Assembly: GCF_030345095.1 (NCBI RefSeq)
Contig: NZ_CP128360.1
Coordinates: 4,960,001-5,024,000 of the forward strand
DNA length: 64,000 bases
Direction of reading: 5' to 3'
From: Solwaraspora sp. WMMA2056
GTDB taxonomy: Bacteria > Actinomycetota > Actinomycetes > Mycobacteriales > Micromonosporaceae
Shown piece by piece: positions 18,101-25,954 of this stretch. Positions within the stretch are counted from its first letter, which is position 1; each line of letters starts with the position of its first letter. The notes beneath the pieces were generated by a model. It searched no databases. It worked only from the letters and a program-made list of their open reading frames with translations, and was not told where the DNA came from. Position numbers and translations under genes: made by a program.

Positions 18101-18387
18101 AGCAGGTCGGCGAGTTCGTCGCGGATCTCGTCGGGGTAGTCGCCGGTGGCGTTGGCGAACCAGACCAGGCTGGTGCCCCAGCCCTGGAAGGGCTGTCCGA
18201 GGTAGGCCGGATCCGGTCGGACGGTGACCACTGCCGCCGCGTCGACGTCGGCGGTGGCGGTGGAACCGGGGGAAGCGGCGGAGGTGTCGGTGGCGGCGTG
18301 GGCGGGTCCGGCCACGCTGGCGCTGACACCCACGATCACCGCGCTGACCGCCGTGGCAAGTCGCCGGGTGGTGCTGTGTCTGTTCAC
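15181..18387 (-). CDS. Secreted glycoside hydrolase family 30 enzyme with lectin and Ig-like modules
   Basis: A large exported polysaccharide-degrading enzyme of 1068 residues. The GTG at 18387 is chosen because GGAGG lies upstream and a signal peptide follows (LATAVSAVIVGVSASVAGPAHA). The GH30-type barrel spans about 45-520: FQGWGTSLVW near the start, acid/base Glu240 in DPLNEPNTPYW, and nucleophile Glu348 in LWMSEVEGSYGSG. Next come a ricin-B-like lectin region (about 560-690, ARYTVGTVDGDRWLAV, GRLLDVGGQATNDGAAV), two Big_4-type Ig-like repeats (SVVPVHPDGPRG-like and TFVGGTPDLPATVTATSSQG), and a galactose-binding CBM-like region (WSNWRSGTKNATDTLTVTLP). The target is probably a beta-1,6-galactan or similar plant glycan; this is inference from family resemblance. 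Confidence 0.88.
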   Translation of the reverse strand: MNRHSTTRRLATAVSAVIVGVSASVAGPAHAATDTSAASPGSTATADVDAAAVVTVRPDPAYLGQPFQGWGTSLVWFANATGDYPDEIRDELADLLFGDDGLNLNIARYNIGGGNAPDVPDYLRPGGAVPGWWQAPEGTTRTDRDWWNPDDPTHWNWAADPAQRWWVDRIKADVTHWETFSNSPPWFQTVSGYVSGGFDATTDQIRPDTVDDFATYLVRVTEHLEQAHGIDVATIDPLNEPNTPYWSTRLGPDGQPVGGRQEGAHAGPTSQQQVIAAVDAALRAAGSDTAIAAMDETNPGTFLTNWNAYSAATRARIAQLNVHTYGTGQRTAVRDLAKAEGKPLWMSEVEGSYGSGGQDFTSMLPGLGIARNVVDDLRELEPAAWVLWQPVEDYDNMAPGGEFPAGSNWGSIQVPFDCTATDTLQTCPIYTNTKFDTLRNFTHHIRPGDRLMAVDDPDSVAALATGKRATVVHVNATTAARTVRLDLSAFRTVTADATVTPVVTSADGALRTGTPVPVRDRAASLDVPAQSVTTFLIDGVSGVLLDETLIRDTHVYRLQGVPSGRSLTPSGSALVIRTDVPQAPEQLWQLTRLTDGYDNRARYTVGTVDGDRWLAVVDDTATLVDATGTPGPQAQWILSTTGDGTYTVVNVATGRLLDVGGQATNDGAAVSVWLPNSGANQRWRIIDERVVGLTPVELFTTPGVAPTLPATVVPVHPDGPRGALPVTWRDIAPVRWRETGTVAVTGRVVDAQGRTHLARATVVVDTLESTVPTRAKTFVGGTPDLPATVTATSSQGITVTRPVDWDTAPPGAFDEVGVVTLTGRADAGAGVTLPATVRVQVTAPVEATTPVAGVEASFTEPGYSTVGLTNGNLTDKAWSNWRSGTKNATDTLTVTLPREHTLNRVRVHFYRDGSDSYARSVTAQLRDGAGNWVDAGEPVTVPTPTPTAPVVDVPVTATTDAVRLLLTAHPDRHMTLSEIEVVVAAPGTSAVADAGSIAVDGVPLADFDPGRTQYAVPAGERPGQVDATPADPYADLTVTQAQPDAPTATVVVTSEDGTRTRTYRIDFQ

Positions 18388-18448
18388 GATGGCGGGCCTC
18401 CGTCCGCTGGTTCCGGCCACCGGGGCGGTGCCCGGTCGCCACCACAGT

Positions 18449-18468
18449 CGATGTTTGCGCAAACATCG
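18449..18468. promoter_or_regulatory. LacI-type operator 1 of the GH30 gene
   Basis: CGATGTTTGCGCAAACATCG is a perfect 20-bp palindrome with a central CG, the usual form of a LacI-family operator. It lies about 60 bases upstream of the GH30 start codon. Confidence 0.8.
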
Positions 18469-18549
18469 CCGGTCCGGTGGTGGCGGAGGGGGATCTCCCC
18501 CGGGACACCACCGATGGCCACCGAACGCGTTACCGCAACACGCCGGCAA

Positions 18550-18563
18550 TGTTTGCGCAAACA
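18550..18563. promoter_or_regulatory. LacI-type operator 2 of the GH30 gene
   Basis: TGTTTGCGCAAACA is a perfect 14-bp palindrome with the same core as operator 1, centred 98 bp away. The spacing allows DNA looping or cooperative binding. No LacI-family gene is present in this window, so the regulator must be encoded elsewhere. Confidence 0.75.
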
Positions 18564-18585
18564 GTGGTGCAGATGGTTGCACCAC
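18564..18585. promoter_or_regulatory. Inverted repeat beside operator 2
   Basis: GTGGTGCA and TGCACCAC are separated by six bases, forming a perfect eight-bp inverted repeat directly adjoining operator 2. It may be a second regulator's site; nothing else supports a function. Confidence 0.4.
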
Positions 18586-18646
18586 CGTCGGGCACCGTCA
18601 ACCCCCGTGACCGGCCCGGAGTCAGCTGCCGCCTGAGAGCCCGGAG

Positions 18647-20443
18647 TCAACTGTCGACTGAGAGAACGTGTCGCAGCGCCGCGCCGAGCGCCTGGCGCGG
18701 ATCCGCAGGCAGCCGTACGCAGCGCCAGCCCACGTAGTTGTCCGGACGCAGCAGCACACATCCGGTGTCCTCGACCTCGCGCAGCCGCGCCCAGTCACCG
18801 TAGCGGTCCTCGTAGTCGCCACCGGGGCCGATCAGGTGACCGACGACGTCGACGCCCAGGTCGGCGGCGAGCGCGGTGGCGGCGGCCAGCCACGGCCGTC
18901 CACCCACCCCGGTCAGCACGGCGAACCGACCCCGGCCGCCCAGATCCAGGGTGGACACGGCCTCGGTGCCCCGGCCCAGCCAGGCGTGCGGCACCTTGGC
19001 ACCCGGCCAGGTGGTGGGATGGTGGTACAACTCGGCGTCGCGTGGGTTCACCGGCGGCGGCGTACCGTCGGACAGCACCGCACCGGAGACGTACCGCTGG
19101 TCCAGCTCCACCCCGTGCGTGTTGAACTCGTAGTCCTTGACCGCGATCGCCTCGCGCAGCTCCCGCCGCTGTGTCTCGAACGCCGCACCGGCCCGGGTCC
19201 GGGCCGCCATGTTCGCCCGCATCTGCTCGGGGTCCTCGGTCGACAGCAGCCCCAGCGCCTGGAAGATCCGTCCGGTCTCGCCGATGCTGCGGTTCGCCCG
19301 GTCGACGATCTGCCGCCCGACCGGCGCGCGTTCGGCCGAGTACGACTCCAGCAGCCGTGGGTCGGCCGCGCCGGAGAGCACCAGCTTCAACTTCCAGGCC
19401 AGGTTGTACGCGTCCTGGATGGAGGTGTTGCTGCCCAGCCCGTTCGACGGCGGATGCCGGTGCACGGCGTCGCCGGCGCAGAAGACCCGCCCGCTGTGGT
19501 AGCGCTCGGCGTACAGGTGGTTGACCGTCCAGGCCGACGACGAGGTGATCCGCAGCGGGATCGACTCGTCGCCGATCAGCCGGTACGCCACCTGCCGCGC
19601 GTACTCCTCGGTCAGGTCCGGCGGCGGGCCGTCGATGTCGTAGCCCCACACGATCAGCCATTCGTTCCACGGCCGCACGCAGCGCACCAGGCCCATGCCG
19701 ATGCCGCCGACGTCGGCACCGGTCTGCAGCACCCAGTAGAGCGTGCTCGGCCGGTGCGCCACGTACCGGCTCAGATCCGCCTCGAAGACGATGTTGATGC
19801 TGCCGGCGACGCCCATCCGGCCGACCATCGGCAGCCCGATGTCCTCGGCGACCCGGCTGCGCCCGCCGTCGGCACCGATGAGGTACCGGGCGCGGATCTG
19901 GTACTCGTCGCCGCGCAGCCGGTCGCGGACGGTCGCGGTCACCCCGTCGGCGTCCTGGACGAGCGACAGGTACTCGGTGTCGTAGCGCAGCCGGGTGCCC
20001 CGGGCGACCGCCGCGTCGACCAGCACCGGCTCCATCAGATGCTGCGGCATGTCGCAGATCGCCGTCGGGGAGGCGAGGTCGTGGTCGGCCTGCCGCGCCG
20101 GGTGGGTGTACCAGGTGTGCAGCCGACCGAACTCCTCCCCGGCCAGACTGGTGCAGAACGGGGTCTGCCCCATCAGCCGCTGCGGGGTCGCCTGGGCGAC
20201 CACCTGCTGCTCGATCCCGACGTCGCGCAGCACCTCCATGGTGCGCTGGTTGGTGATGTGCGCCCGGGGCGTGTCGGCCAGCCGGCCGTACTTGGTCACC
20301 ACGATGTTCGGCACGCCGTACGTGCTCAGCAGCAGCGCCGCCGCGCCACCGGCCGGGCCGGAGCCGACGATCAGCACGTCGGTCTCGACGGGGCCGCTGT
20401 CGCGTGAGGTCGTCACGGGGCCACGGTCGGCGGAGGTCGTCAC
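18647..20443 (-). CDS. FAD-dependent aromatic monooxygenase (phenol hydroxylase family)
   Basis: A class A flavoprotein hydroxylase of 598 residues that uses NAD(P)H and O2 to hydroxylate a phenolic ring. The ADP-binding motif VGSGPAGGAAALLL is near residue 27, the DG motif is in GADGGRSRVAED, and the FAD-ribityl motif is FCAGDAVHRHPPSNGLGSN. The last 100 residues form the thioredoxin-like domain of PheA/TfdB-type enzymes. It starts at a GTG with GGGAG upstream; a ten-residue motif VTTS..(D)GPV is repeated at the N-terminus, so a second GTG at 20416 is possible. It lies 17 bases after the fused reductase-dioxygenase and probably makes its substrate hydroxyquinol, for example from resorcinol. 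The exact substrate is inferred. Confidence 0.9.
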   Translation of the reverse strand: MTTSADRGPVTTSRDSGPVETDVLIVGSGPAGGAAALLLSTYGVPNIVVTKYGRLADTPRAHITNQRTMEVLRDVGIEQQVVAQATPQRLMGQTPFCTSLAGEEFGRLHTWYTHPARQADHDLASPTAICDMPQHLMEPVLVDAAVARGTRLRYDTEYLSLVQDADGVTATVRDRLRGDEYQIRARYLIGADGGRSRVAEDIGLPMVGRMGVAGSINIVFEADLSRYVAHRPSTLYWVLQTGADVGGIGMGLVRCVRPWNEWLIVWGYDIDGPPPDLTEEYARQVAYRLIGDESIPLRITSSSAWTVNHLYAERYHSGRVFCAGDAVHRHPPSNGLGSNTSIQDAYNLAWKLKLVLSGAADPRLLESYSAERAPVGRQIVDRANRSIGETGRIFQALGLLSTEDPEQMRANMAARTRAGAAFETQRRELREAIAVKDYEFNTHGVELDQRYVSGAVLSDGTPPPVNPRDAELYHHPTTWPGAKVPHAWLGRGTEAVSTLDLGGRGRFAVLTGVGGRPWLAAATALAADLGVDVVGHLIGPGGDYEDRYGDWARLREVEDTGCVLLRPDNYVGWRCVRLPADPRQALGAALRHVLSVDS

Positions 20444-20460
20444 GGTGGTCTCCCTGGGGG

Positions 20461-22371
20461 TCAGGTGGTGGGGGCGATGCGGAACGTGTACGTGACGGTG
20501 CGCCAGTCGGTCACCGCCCGCCCGTGCGGCGGCGTGCCGGCACCGGGCGGGAACTCGACGACGAGGTCCTGCTTGACCCCGAAGACCGCGTCGGAGTTCA
20601 GGTAGGCGCCGCCGGCAACGAAGAGCTGGGTGACCAGCCGGCGGTGGCCCGGCGCGCTGATCATGAAATGCAGGTGCGGAGCCCGGTACGGGTGCCGGCC
20701 GGTGCCGGCGAGCAGCTGCCCGACCGGACCGTCGTCCGGGATCGGGTACGCCGACGGCAGGATCGACCAGAAGTACACCCGGCCGTCGGGGTCGGCGTGG
20801 AACCGGGCGCGCAGCACCGGACCGGCGAGCTCCGGCAGCTGTACGTCGTAGAATCCGTCCTCGTTGGACTGCCAGACGTCGACCACGGCACCGCCCACCG
20901 GCGCCCCGGTCAGGTCGACGATCCGCACGTCGGCCCAGAGCGGGACGCCGGGCAGGCCGGCGGCGATGTCCGCGCCGAGCGCCTCGGCGGGCGGGCCGGG
21001 CAGGTAGAACGGGCCGAGCACGGCCGACGGGGTGGTCTGCGGGGTCCGGGAGTTCGCCAGCAGGTCCACCACGCTGGACACACCCAGCGCGTCCGACAGC
21101 AGCACGAACTCCTGGCGGCGGTCGTCGCAGAGCTGCCCGGTACGGGTGAGGAAGTCGATCGCGTACTGCCACTCGTCCTGGGTCACCTCGTTGCTGGCGA
21201 CGAAGTGGTGCAGGTGCCGGACCAGGTCGGCGGCGAGCCGGCCGACCCGGGCATCCGGCGCGGCCGCGAAACTCGCCACCACCTCATCGGTGAGCCAGCC
21301 GACGTCGGGCGGCCCGGCCGGGCGGGCGCCGGCCCAGGCGTCGCGCAGCAGCTGCCCGACACCGGCCTCGGTGACCTCCCGGGGGTTCGGGTACGGCCGG
21401 TCGGTGGCGGCCCGCGCGACCGACGGCAGGTCGTCGACGTCCAGCCCGAGTTCACGCAGCGACGTCGGGCCGCCCAGCGACGCGATCAGGTCGTACATGC
21501 CGCTCGGCGCGTCGGGCCGGCCCAGTGCCGCCGCGACCCGGCGCATCGCCTGTGGCGCGGCGGCCGCGTTGTACGCCATCGCGTACGGCAGGACGACGGT
21601 GTGCGTCGGCGCGTGGGCCAGCCCGTACGACCCGCCGAGCAGGTGACACAGCCGGTGGTGCAGACCCATGCCCACCGCGCCCAGGCAGACACCGGCCAGC
21701 CAGGCACCGAGCAGCGCGTCGGTGCGGGCCTGCCGGTCGGCGGGGTCGGCCACGATCCGCGGCAGGGCGGCGGCCAGCCGGGTGATCGACTCGACGGCGA
21801 TGGCGTCGGCCATCGGGTTGGCGCTCGGCGCGTAGAGCGCCTCGACGGCGTGCGCGATCGCGTTCACGCCGCTGGTCACGGTCAACGGCACCGGCAGCCC
21901 GACGGTCAGGTCGACGTCGTAGATGACGGTCTCCGGCAGGATCCGCGCATCGGTACGGGTGACCTTGCCGGTGGTGTCGGTCTCGCCGAGCACCGGGGTC
22001 ACCTCCGACCCGGCGTACGTGGTCGCGACGGCGATCTGCGGCAGACCGGTCCGCACCGACAGTGCCTTGCCGAGCCCGGTGGCCGAGCCGCCGCCGAGGC
22101 TGACCACGCAGTCGGCACCGGTGTCGCGCAGCAGGCGCAACGCCGATTCGGTCACGTCGACCGGGGTGTGCATGGCGACCCGGTCGAAGTGGCCGGCGTG
22201 CAGCGGCCCGAGCAGGTCGGCGACGGACGCCGCGAGCGCGGGCCGACCGGTGCCGGCGACGGTGAGCACCCGGCCCCGGCCGAGCCGGTCGACCTCGGCC
22301 GGCAGCTGCGTGATGCTGCCGGCGCCGAACACGACACGGTTGGCGGTGCCGGTGTGCACGAACGACGTCAC
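20461..22371 (-). CDS. Fused maleylacetate reductase / hydroxyquinol 1,2-dioxygenase
   Basis: One 636-residue polypeptide with two successive enzymes of the hydroxyquinol pathway in reverse order. Residues 1-355 are an iron-type alcohol dehydrogenase of the maleylacetate reductase type (GAGSITQLP, SLGGGSATGLGKAL, ATTYAGSEVTP, HHRLCHLLGG, HAPTHTVVLPY). Residues about 365-636 are an intradiol dioxygenase: N-terminal helix RLAADLVRHLHHFV, then LGPFYLPGPP, PVGGAVVDVWQSNEDGFYD, Tyr ligand in PSAYPIP, and the His ligands in PHLHFMI. The second enzyme opens the ring to maleylacetate, which the first reduces to 3-oxoadipate. The fusion is expected to be soluble. Similar fusions occur in some actinomycete proteins. 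Upstream lies a tandem repeat likely bound by the adjacent AraC protein. Confidence 0.93.
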   Translation of the reverse strand: MTSFVHTGTANRVVFGAGSITQLPAEVDRLGRGRVLTVAGTGRPALAASVADLLGPLHAGHFDRVAMHTPVDVTESALRLLRDTGADCVVSLGGGSATGLGKALSVRTGLPQIAVATTYAGSEVTPVLGETDTTGKVTRTDARILPETVIYDVDLTVGLPVPLTVTSGVNAIAHAVEALYAPSANPMADAIAVESITRLAAALPRIVADPADRQARTDALLGAWLAGVCLGAVGMGLHHRLCHLLGGSYGLAHAPTHTVVLPYAMAYNAAAAPQAMRRVAAALGRPDAPSGMYDLIASLGGPTSLRELGLDVDDLPSVARAATDRPYPNPREVTEAGVGQLLRDAWAGARPAGPPDVGWLTDEVVASFAAAPDARVGRLAADLVRHLHHFVASNEVTQDEWQYAIDFLTRTGQLCDDRRQEFVLLSDALGVSSVVDLLANSRTPQTTPSAVLGPFYLPGPPAEALGADIAAGLPGVPLWADVRIVDLTGAPVGGAVVDVWQSNEDGFYDVQLPELAGPVLRARFHADPDGRVYFWSILPSAYPIPDDGPVGQLLAGTGRHPYRAPHLHFMISAPGHRRLVTQLFVAGGAYLNSDAVFGVKQDLVVEFPPGAGTPPHGRAVTDWRTVTYTFRIAPTT

Positions 22372-22445
22372 CGAAGACTCCGATCCGCTGCCGTCCCGGT
22401 CGGACGGGTCAGACGAGTATCGGCCGCGTCACCGAAGCATTTCCT

Positions 22446-22489
22446 GCACGTTTCTGCTGCCGTATCGGCACGTTCCTGCTGCCGTACCG
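22446..22489. promoter_or_regulatory. Tandem 22-bp direct repeats, probable AraC-family operator
   Basis: Two abutting copies differ at two positions: GCACGTTTCTGCTGCCGTAT (from 22446) and GCACGTTCCTGCTGCCGTAC (from 22468). A 22-bp repeat period places both half-sites on the same DNA face, as for AraC-family proteins. It lies between the AraC gene and the fused reductase-dioxygenase gene, about 75 bases upstream of the latter. Confidence 0.7.
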
Positions 22490-22502
22490 GCCGGCGCGCT
22501 GG

Positions 22503-23414
22503 TCAGGAACCGCGCCGCAGCGCGGCCGGTGTCGTCTGCAGGCGCGCCCGCATCACCCGGGTCAGATGCTCCTGGTGGGAGAACCCGCACCGCAACGCGA
22601 CCGTGGCGATCGGCAGGGTCGGGTCACGCAACAGCCGACAGGCCGCCTCGACCCGCAGGTTCAGCAGGTACTGGTGCGGCGCCACCCCGGTGCGGGCCTT
22701 GAACTGCCGGGAGAACTGGCTGACGCTGAGCCCGGCCACCGCCGCCATCTGCGCCAGCGGGACCGGCTCGGCGAGCCGGTCGGCCAGCAGCGCGCGGACC
22801 CGGGCGAACTGCCGGTCGCCGAGCCCGGTCTGGCGCCGGGCCGCCGGTTCGTCACGAGCCCGCCGCACGCTGTGCCGGCGGGCCAGCTGCCCGGCGAGCA
22901 GCGTCACCACCTGGTCCAGATAGGTACGCGCGGCCGGTTCCCAGGTGCGCATCGTCTCGTCCAGGGTCAGCACCAGTTGCCGCAGCAGCGGGTCGACGAC
23001 GCCGAGCTGCTCGGTCAGCTCGACCGGGGCGCCGTCGTGCGCGGCCTGCAGCGCCTCGTCGCGCAGGTAGACATGCACCGTGTCCAGCGGGCCGCCCAGT
23101 TCGACGGTGAGGTCCTTGCCGGCGGGGTGGACGAAGAACCCGCCGGGTGCCACCGTGCACGACGAGGTCAACCCGAGGTGACCGCGGCGCACCCGGACCG
23201 GCCCGTCGCGGTGCAGGATCAGCAGGTGGCTCGGGGCGGGATCGAACTCCGCCCGGTACGGCTGCTCCCGCTGGGTCGACACGTACAGGTCGGACCAGCC
23301 GAGGCCGGCGCTGGTCCGGTCCGGCCGGACCCAGGGTTGCCGGAGAATGCCGGTGGTGTCCTGGAGCGACAGCTCCCGCACCGGGTGGTGCCCGGTGCCC
23401 CTCGGGCGGCTCAC
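22503..23414 (-). CDS. AraC-family transcriptional regulator
   Basis: A 303-residue regulator with an N-terminal cupin-type effector domain (AraC_binding_2 style, residues about 30-180, containing HLLILHRDGPVRVRRG and GGFFVHPAGKDL) and a C-terminal double helix-turn-helix (about 205-300): MAAVAGLSVSQFSRQFKARTG and ATVALRCGFSHQEHLTRVMRAR. It probably activates the catabolic genes in response to an aromatic inducer. The start is the GTG at 23414, seven bases after the aldehyde dehydrogenase stop; the long upstream extension to 23504 overlaps that gene and is not used. The tandem repeat at 22446-22489 is the likely target. Confidence 0.88.
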   Translation of the reverse strand: MSRPRGTGHHPVRELSLQDTTGILRQPWVRPDRTSAGLGWSDLYVSTQREQPYRAEFDPAPSHLLILHRDGPVRVRRGHLGLTSSCTVAPGGFFVHPAGKDLTVELGGPLDTVHVYLRDEALQAAHDGAPVELTEQLGVVDPLLRQLVLTLDETMRTWEPAARTYLDQVVTLLAGQLARRHSVRRARDEPAARRQTGLGDRQFARVRALLADRLAEPVPLAQMAAVAGLSVSQFSRQFKARTGVAPHQYLLNLRVEAACRLLRDPTLPIATVALRCGFSHQEHLTRVMRARLQTTPAALRRGS

Positions 23415-23421
23415 CGGGCGC

Positions 23422-24882
23422 TCAGAACGGGAACCGGCTGATGGTGCCCTGCATGGTGAGCCACTGCGTTTCGGTGAACGCCTCGATGTTCGCCGCCGGC
23501 CCACCGAACCGGCTGCCGGTGCCGGAGGCGCCCACCCCGCCGAAGGGCGCGACCGCCTCGTCGTCCACCGTCTGGTCGTTGATGTGCACGATGCCGCTGG
23601 GAATCCGGTCGGCCAACGCCATCGCCGCCATCACGTCCCGGCTGAGGATGCCCAGCGACAGGCCGTACTCGGTGTCACTGGCCAGGGCGACGGCCTGGTC
23701 GAGGTCGGCGAAGGTCGCCACCGGCGCGACCGGGCCGAACACCTCCTGGGCGAACGCCGGGGTGGCCGGGGTGACGTCGGCGAGCACCGTCGGCCGGTAG
23801 AACAGTTCGTCGTAGGTTCCCCCGGCGGCCAGCCGGGCACCGGCGTCGACGCTGGCCGTGACCAGTGAATGGATCTTGTCCCGCTGGTGTTCGTCGATGA
23901 TCGGGCCGAGCGCAACCTGCTCCTTCGCCGGGTCGCCGACCGGCAGGTGATCGGCCTTGGCCGCCAACTGCTCGACGTAGCGGTCGGCGATCCGCTCGTG
24001 CACCAGGTGCCGGCCGGTGGCCATGCAGATCTGCCCCTGGTGCAGGAACGACCCCCAGGCGCCGGCGGAGACCGCGAGGTCCAGGTCGGCGTCGTCGAGC
24101 ACGATGAGCGCCGAGTTGCCGCCCAGCTCCAGGTGGGCCCGCTTGAGGTGACGGGCGGCCGCCTCACCGACCTTGCGGCCGGCGGCGGTGGAGCCGGTGA
24201 AGCTGATCACCCGGACCCGGGGGTCGGCGACGATCGCCTCACCGACGTCGGCGCCGCCGGGCAGCACGTGCAGCAGCCCGTCGGGCAGACCCGCCTCCTG
24301 GAACACCCGGGCGATCGACACCCCACCGCAGACCGCCGTACGCGGGTCGGGTTTGAAGACCACCGCGTTGCCCAACGCCAGGGCCGGCGCGATCGACCGG
24401 ATGGACAGGATCAACGGAAAGTTGAACGGCGCGATGACCCCGACGACCCCGACCGGTAGCCGGCGGGCCAGGCTGAGCCGGGGCTGCCCGGTCGGCAGGA
24501 TCTCGCCGAGCGGCTGCGAGGCGAGCGCCGCCGCCTCGTAGCACTCCTGGGCGGCGGTGGTGGTCTCGACCGCCGCTTTCGGCGGGACCGAGCCGGCCTC
24601 CCGGATCAGCCAGTCGCCGATCTCGTCGGCGTACTGCTCGAACAGCGCCCCGGCGCGGCGCAGCACCGCCGCCCGGTCGAGGTAGCGGGCACCCGCCCAG
24701 TCCCGCTGCGCGGCGGCGGCCCGGGCACAGGCCCGCGCCACGTCGTCGGCGTTGCCGACGCCGACGCGGCCGATCTCCTGCCGGGTGGCCGGGGAGGTCA
24801 CGGCCATGGTGCCCCCGGCCGCCTCGGTCCAGCCGTCGCTGTAGACGGCACCGTGCCACATAGTCGTGTCGAGCAGAGCCAT
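23422..24882 (-). CDS. Aldehyde dehydrogenase (benzaldehyde/vanillin dehydrogenase type)
   Basis: An NAD(P)-dependent enzyme of 486 residues oxidising an aldehyde to the acid. The catalytic Glu252 is in LELGGNSAL and Cys286 in HQGQICMATG; the cofactor loop is ISFTGSTAAGRKVG and the conserved Asn sits in IAPFNFP. The N-terminus MALLDTTMWHGAVYSDGW resembles benzaldehyde and vanillin dehydrogenases. The ATG at 24882 has AGGAGG five bases upstream, so the longer frame to 24954 is not used. It begins the same-strand run ALDH-araC-fused enzyme-hydroxylase, suggesting the substrate is an aromatic aldehyde that feeds the ring-cleavage pathway, which is inference. Confidence 0.9.
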   Translation of the reverse strand: MALLDTTMWHGAVYSDGWTEAAGGTMAVTSPATRQEIGRVGVGNADDVARACARAAAAQRDWAGARYLDRAAVLRRAGALFEQYADEIGDWLIREAGSVPPKAAVETTTAAQECYEAAALASQPLGEILPTGQPRLSLARRLPVGVVGVIAPFNFPLILSIRSIAPALALGNAVVFKPDPRTAVCGGVSIARVFQEAGLPDGLLHVLPGGADVGEAIVADPRVRVISFTGSTAAGRKVGEAAARHLKRAHLELGGNSALIVLDDADLDLAVSAGAWGSFLHQGQICMATGRHLVHERIADRYVEQLAAKADHLPVGDPAKEQVALGPIIDEHQRDKIHSLVTASVDAGARLAAGGTYDELFYRPTVLADVTPATPAFAQEVFGPVAPVATFADLDQAVALASDTEYGLSLGILSRDVMAAMALADRIPSGIVHINDQTVDDEAVAPFGGVGASGTGSRFGGPAANIEAFTETQWLTMQGTISRFPF

Positions 24883-25057
24883 GGTGAACCTCCTGTCGAA
24901 CCGGTTGTCGTAACCTTCCCGGAACAACGGGGAATCCACCACTGGAACCGGCATTCACCGGCAGGATCGGCGCGGCCGGTCACCCGACCGTGGCCAGCCG
25001 GCGGCCCGTCGTCGGTCGACGCCGACCGACCGCGCTCAGCGGGGAGCGGCTCGGCTG

Positions 25058-25906
25058 TTACAGGCGGCAGGCGTGGATGGAGGTGACCAGGATGGCGCGG
25101 GCGCCGACCTCGTACAGCTCGTCCATGATCCGGTGCACCTCGGCGCGGCGGACCATCGCCTGCACCGCCACCCAGCCTTCCCGGTGCAGCGGCGAGATGG
25201 TCGGCGACTCGATGCCCGGGGTCAACGCGCTGGCCTGTTCCAGCAGGTCGGCGCGCACGTCGTAGGCGAGCATCACGTACCGGCGGGCCACCAGGACCCC
25301 CTGCAGGCGGCGGATCAGCTGGTCGGCCTGCCCGGTGGTGGCGGTGCCGGCCGGGTGCACCAGCACCGCCGAGGAGCGCAGGATCGGGTCGCCGACGGTG
25401 ACCAGGCCGGCCTGGCGCAGCGTCGCACCGGTCTCCACCACGTCGGCGATGACGTCGGCGACGCCGAGCCGGATGGCGTTCTCCACCGCGCCGTCGAGCC
25501 GGATCACGTCGGCCTTCAGGCCGTGTTCGCCCAGGTAGCGTTCGACCACCCCGGGGTAGGCGGTGGCGATGCGCCGCCCGGCGATCTCCTCGGGCACCCG
25601 GGTCAGGGTCTCGGGTCGGGCTGCGAACCGGAACGTCGCCCCGCCGAAGTCGAGGTCGAGCAGTTCCTCGGCCGGGCTGGCCGAGTCGATCAGCAGGTCC
25701 CGGCCAGTGATGCCGAGCTCCAGTTCACCGGTGCCGACGTAGGTGGCGATGTCACGGGGCCGCAGGTAGAAGAACTCGACGTCGTTGGCCTCGTCGCGGC
25801 AGACGAGGTCCTTGGGGTCGGTGCGCTGGCGGTAGCCGGCCTCGCGCAGCATGTCGGCGGCCGGTCCGGAAAGGGTGCCTTTGTTCGGTACGGCGATGCG
25901 CAGCAT
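25058..25906 (-). CDS. hisG: ATP phosphoribosyltransferase
   Basis: HisG joins ATP and PRPP in the first step of histidine synthesis. The 282-residue long form has the N-terminal MLRIAVPNKGTLS, the block ELGITGRDLLID, the PRPP-binding region (DVIADVVETGATLRQAGL) and the C-terminal ACT-like regulatory domain (TISPLHREGWVAVQAMV) that senses histidine. The ATG at 25906 is preferred over 25939 because the family begins here. It lies 48 bases after hisE. The terminal AILVTSIHACRL is typical of actinobacterial HisG. Confidence 0.97.
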   Translation of the reverse strand: MLRIAVPNKGTLSGPAADMLREAGYRQRTDPKDLVCRDEANDVEFFYLRPRDIATYVGTGELELGITGRDLLIDSASPAEELLDLDFGGATFRFAARPETLTRVPEEIAGRRIATAYPGVVERYLGEHGLKADVIRLDGAVENAIRLGVADVIADVVETGATLRQAGLVTVGDPILRSSAVLVHPAGTATTGQADQLIRRLQGVLVARRYVMLAYDVRADLLEQASALTPGIESPTISPLHREGWVAVQAMVRRAEVHRIMDELYEVGARAILVTSIHACRL

Positions 25907-25954
25907 CTCGGTCTCGCTCCTGATCGATCGACGGTTCACGGTCGCAAGGGCGGG

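Noticed and set aside
18647-21172. An upstream extension of the monooxygenase into the fused reductase-dioxygenase gene.
   Set aside because: The 243 extra residues are an out-of-frame shadow of the fused enzyme, and the GTG at 20443 has a good ribosome site.
22446-22489. A possible CRISPR-like repeat array.
   Set aside because: There are only two abutting copies, with no spacers and no Cas genes; an operator explains it better.
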